From positions 1 through 5,921 of the forward strand of contig VFLF01000657.1 of the NCBI GenBank assembly GCA_009885185.1: DNA of 5,921 bases, in the 5' to 3' direction. Position numbers and translations under genes: made by a program. A model generated the notes under the pieces. The model ran no database searches. It was not told where the DNA came from and saw only the letters and a program-made list of their open reading frames with translations. This stretch comes from Nitrosomonadales bacterium (lineage in GTDB: Bacteria; Pseudomonadota; Gammaproteobacteria; Burkholderiales; SG8-41). Each line of letters starts with the position of its first letter. The first letter of the stretch is position 1. This document shows, one piece after another, positions 4,620 through 5,921 of this stretch.

Positions 4620-5921
4620 ATGCTTGATCCATCCATTTCGTTTGAGGCTCTAACGCCCACCGCATTTTTGCGGCGATCGGCGTTGGTGTTCTCGGACAAA
4701 ACTGCGGTGATCGACGGCGACCAGCGCTGGAATTACGCGCAACTGCATGATCGCTGTCTGCGCCTTGCGGGCGCTTTGCGTAACGCCGGCCTGCAAGCGG
4801 GCGAACGCGTGGCCGTGCTGGCGCCCAACTCGCACGTGCTGCTCGAAGCGCACTACGGCGTGCCATTGGCCGGCGCGGTGCTGGTGGCGCTGAACGTCAG
4901 GCTTACTGCTGCTGATCTGACTTACATCATCGAACACAGTGATGCGAAAGTGCTTGTTTACGATGCCGAGTTTGAAGAAGCCGCACTCGCCATTGCCGCC
5001 GCCGTTAAACACAAACTACATCTGGTACGCGCCGGCGGGCAAGACCAATATGAAAAATTTCTCACTGATGCGGTGCCCTATTCCGTACCGGTCACCGACG
5101 AACGCAGCCTGCTCTCCATCAACTACACCAGCGGCACCACCGGCAAACCCAAGGGCGTGATGTATCACCATCGCGGCGCGTATTTGCAGGCGCTGGCGAT
5201 GGCCATGCACAGCGCGCTGCATGAAAGCAGCGTTTACCTGTGGACGCTGCCGATGTTCCACTGCAACGGCTGGTGCTTTACCTGGGCGGTCACCGCTGCG
5301 GGCGGCACGCATCTATGCCTGCGCAAGATTGACCCTGCGCTGATCTGGCAACACCTGCGCGATTCCGGTGTCACGCAACTCTGCGCGGCGCCGACCATCC
5401 TCATCATGCTGGCGTGGCATGCCAGCGCGGCGCCGCTCGCGCGCACCGTCAACATTTCCACCGGTGGCGCACCGCCCACCCCCGCGCTGCTCGCACGCAT
5501 GGCTGAGCTCAATATCAACATGACTCACCTCTATGGCCTGACCGAAACCTACGGTCCCGCCGTGCTGTGCGAATGGCGCAGCGACTGGAAAGCGTGGCCC
5601 GCCGCGCAACAGGCGCAGATCAAGGCACGGCAAGGCGTGGGCAATGTAGTGGCTGAATGCCTGCGCGTGATCGATCCACAGGGCAATGATGTGCCGAAGG
5701 ACGGCACAGCGCTGGGAGAAATCGCGCTGCGCGGCAACAACGTCATGCTCGGCTACTACCGCGACGATGCCGCCACGGCGAAAGCCGCGCCCAACGGCTG
5801 GTTTCGCACCGGCGATTTGGCGGTGATGCACGCCGACAGCTATATTGAAATCAAGGATCGCGCCAAGGACATCATTATTTCCGGCGGCGAGAACATCGCG
5901 TCCGTTGAAATAGAGCGCACG
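4620..5921 (+). CDS. Acyl-CoA synthetase (AMP-forming), AlkK/PRK08162 type, partial
   Basis: The frame is open for 434 codons and leaves the window without a stop. The enzyme joins a carboxylic acid to CoA through an acyl-adenylate, using ATP. Visible core motifs are the phosphate-binding loop YTSGTTGKPKG (169-179), MFHCNGW near 222, YGLTETYGP (305-313), WFRTGDL (394-400) and KDRAKDIIISGGEN (412-425). Family members are about 540 residues, so roughly 105 C-terminal residues, including the catalytic lysine of the mobile domain, lie beyond the edge. The WTLPMFHCNGWCF and TYGPAVLCEW segments match the medium-chain/AlkK-like group (also known as PRK08162); exact chain length cannot be read. It is 18 bp downstream of the DUF6285 stop and in the same frame. 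No ribosome binding site is evident; GTG 4614 is an alternative in-frame start two codons upstream. In context it corresponds to LvaE, supplying the CoA ester for the kinase. Function class is firm, substrate inferred. Confidence 0.93.
   Translation, partial: MLDPSISFEALTPTAFLRRSALVFSDKTAVIDGDQRWNYAQLHDRCLRLAGALRNAGLQAGERVAVLAPNSHVLLEAHYGVPLAGAVLVALNVRLTAADLTYIIEHSDAKVLVYDAEFEEAALAIAAAVKHKLHLVRAGGQDQYEKFLTDAVPYSVPVTDERSLLSINYTSGTTGKPKGVMYHHRGAYLQALAMAMHSALHESSVYLWTLPMFHCNGWCFTWAVTAAGGTHLCLRKIDPALIWQHLRDSGVTQLCAAPTILIMLAWHASAAPLARTVNISTGGAPPTPALLARMAELNINMTHLYGLTETYGPAVLCEWRSDWKAWPAAQQAQIKARQGVGNVVAECLRVIDPQGNDVPKDGTALGEIALRGNNVMLGYYRDDAATAKAAPNGWFRTGDLAVMHADSYIEIKDRAKDIIISGGENIASVEIERT

Noticed and set aside
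5313..5831. A 172-codon minus-strand open frame opposite the acyl-CoA synthetase.
   Set aside because: It is antisense to a frame carrying all the core adenylation motifs and has the low-complexity Ala/Arg/His composition of a shadow frame.

Overview
The window suggests a fairly GC-rich proteobacterial chromosome. I judge this from the codon use and from the gene families: a QmcA/NfeD pair, a SirB1 protein and a proteobacterial-type acyl-CoA synthetase. A beta- or gammaproteobacterium is most likely, but no marker gene here fixes the lineage. I see no insertion sequence, integrase, CRISPR array, tRNA or rRNA.

Layout: positions 1-127 hold the 3' end of an unrecognised plus-strand gene. It converges on a minus-strand block read from about 3078 down to 237. 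That block has two pairs. The first is a GLOD5-like VOC (glyoxalase-fold) gene overlapping a sirB1-like gene by four bases, driven by a good extended -10 promoter candidate at about 3109-3117. The second is an nfeD gene followed by a qmcA-type SPFH/stomatin gene. An AT-rich 113-bp gap with a possible promoter separates the pairs, and a terminator-like hairpin (209-234) follows qmcA.

Divergent from the VOC gene, a plus-strand operon starts at 3203. It contains an APH-fold phosphotransferase, a small DUF6285 protein one base downstream, and an acyl-CoA synthetase of the AlkK/PRK08162 type that runs off the right edge. This trio matches the LvaA, LvaB and LvaE components of the levulinate (4-hydroxyacyl-CoA) pathway of Pseudomonas putida. 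It also recalls the kinase domain of mammalian ACAD10/ACAD11. The inferred job is to activate a fatty or hydroxy acid to its CoA ester and phosphorylate a 4-hydroxyacyl-CoA so that the hydroxyl can be eliminated and the chain sent to beta-oxidation. The acyl-CoA dehydrogenase needed to complete this is not in the window.

The most interesting points are this kinase/DUF6285/synthetase cassette, the fact that the DUF6285 and synthetase genes share one reading frame separated by a single stop codon with no clear ribosome binding site between them, and a pair of ATGCAT-centred palindromes spaced two helical turns apart upstream of nfeD.
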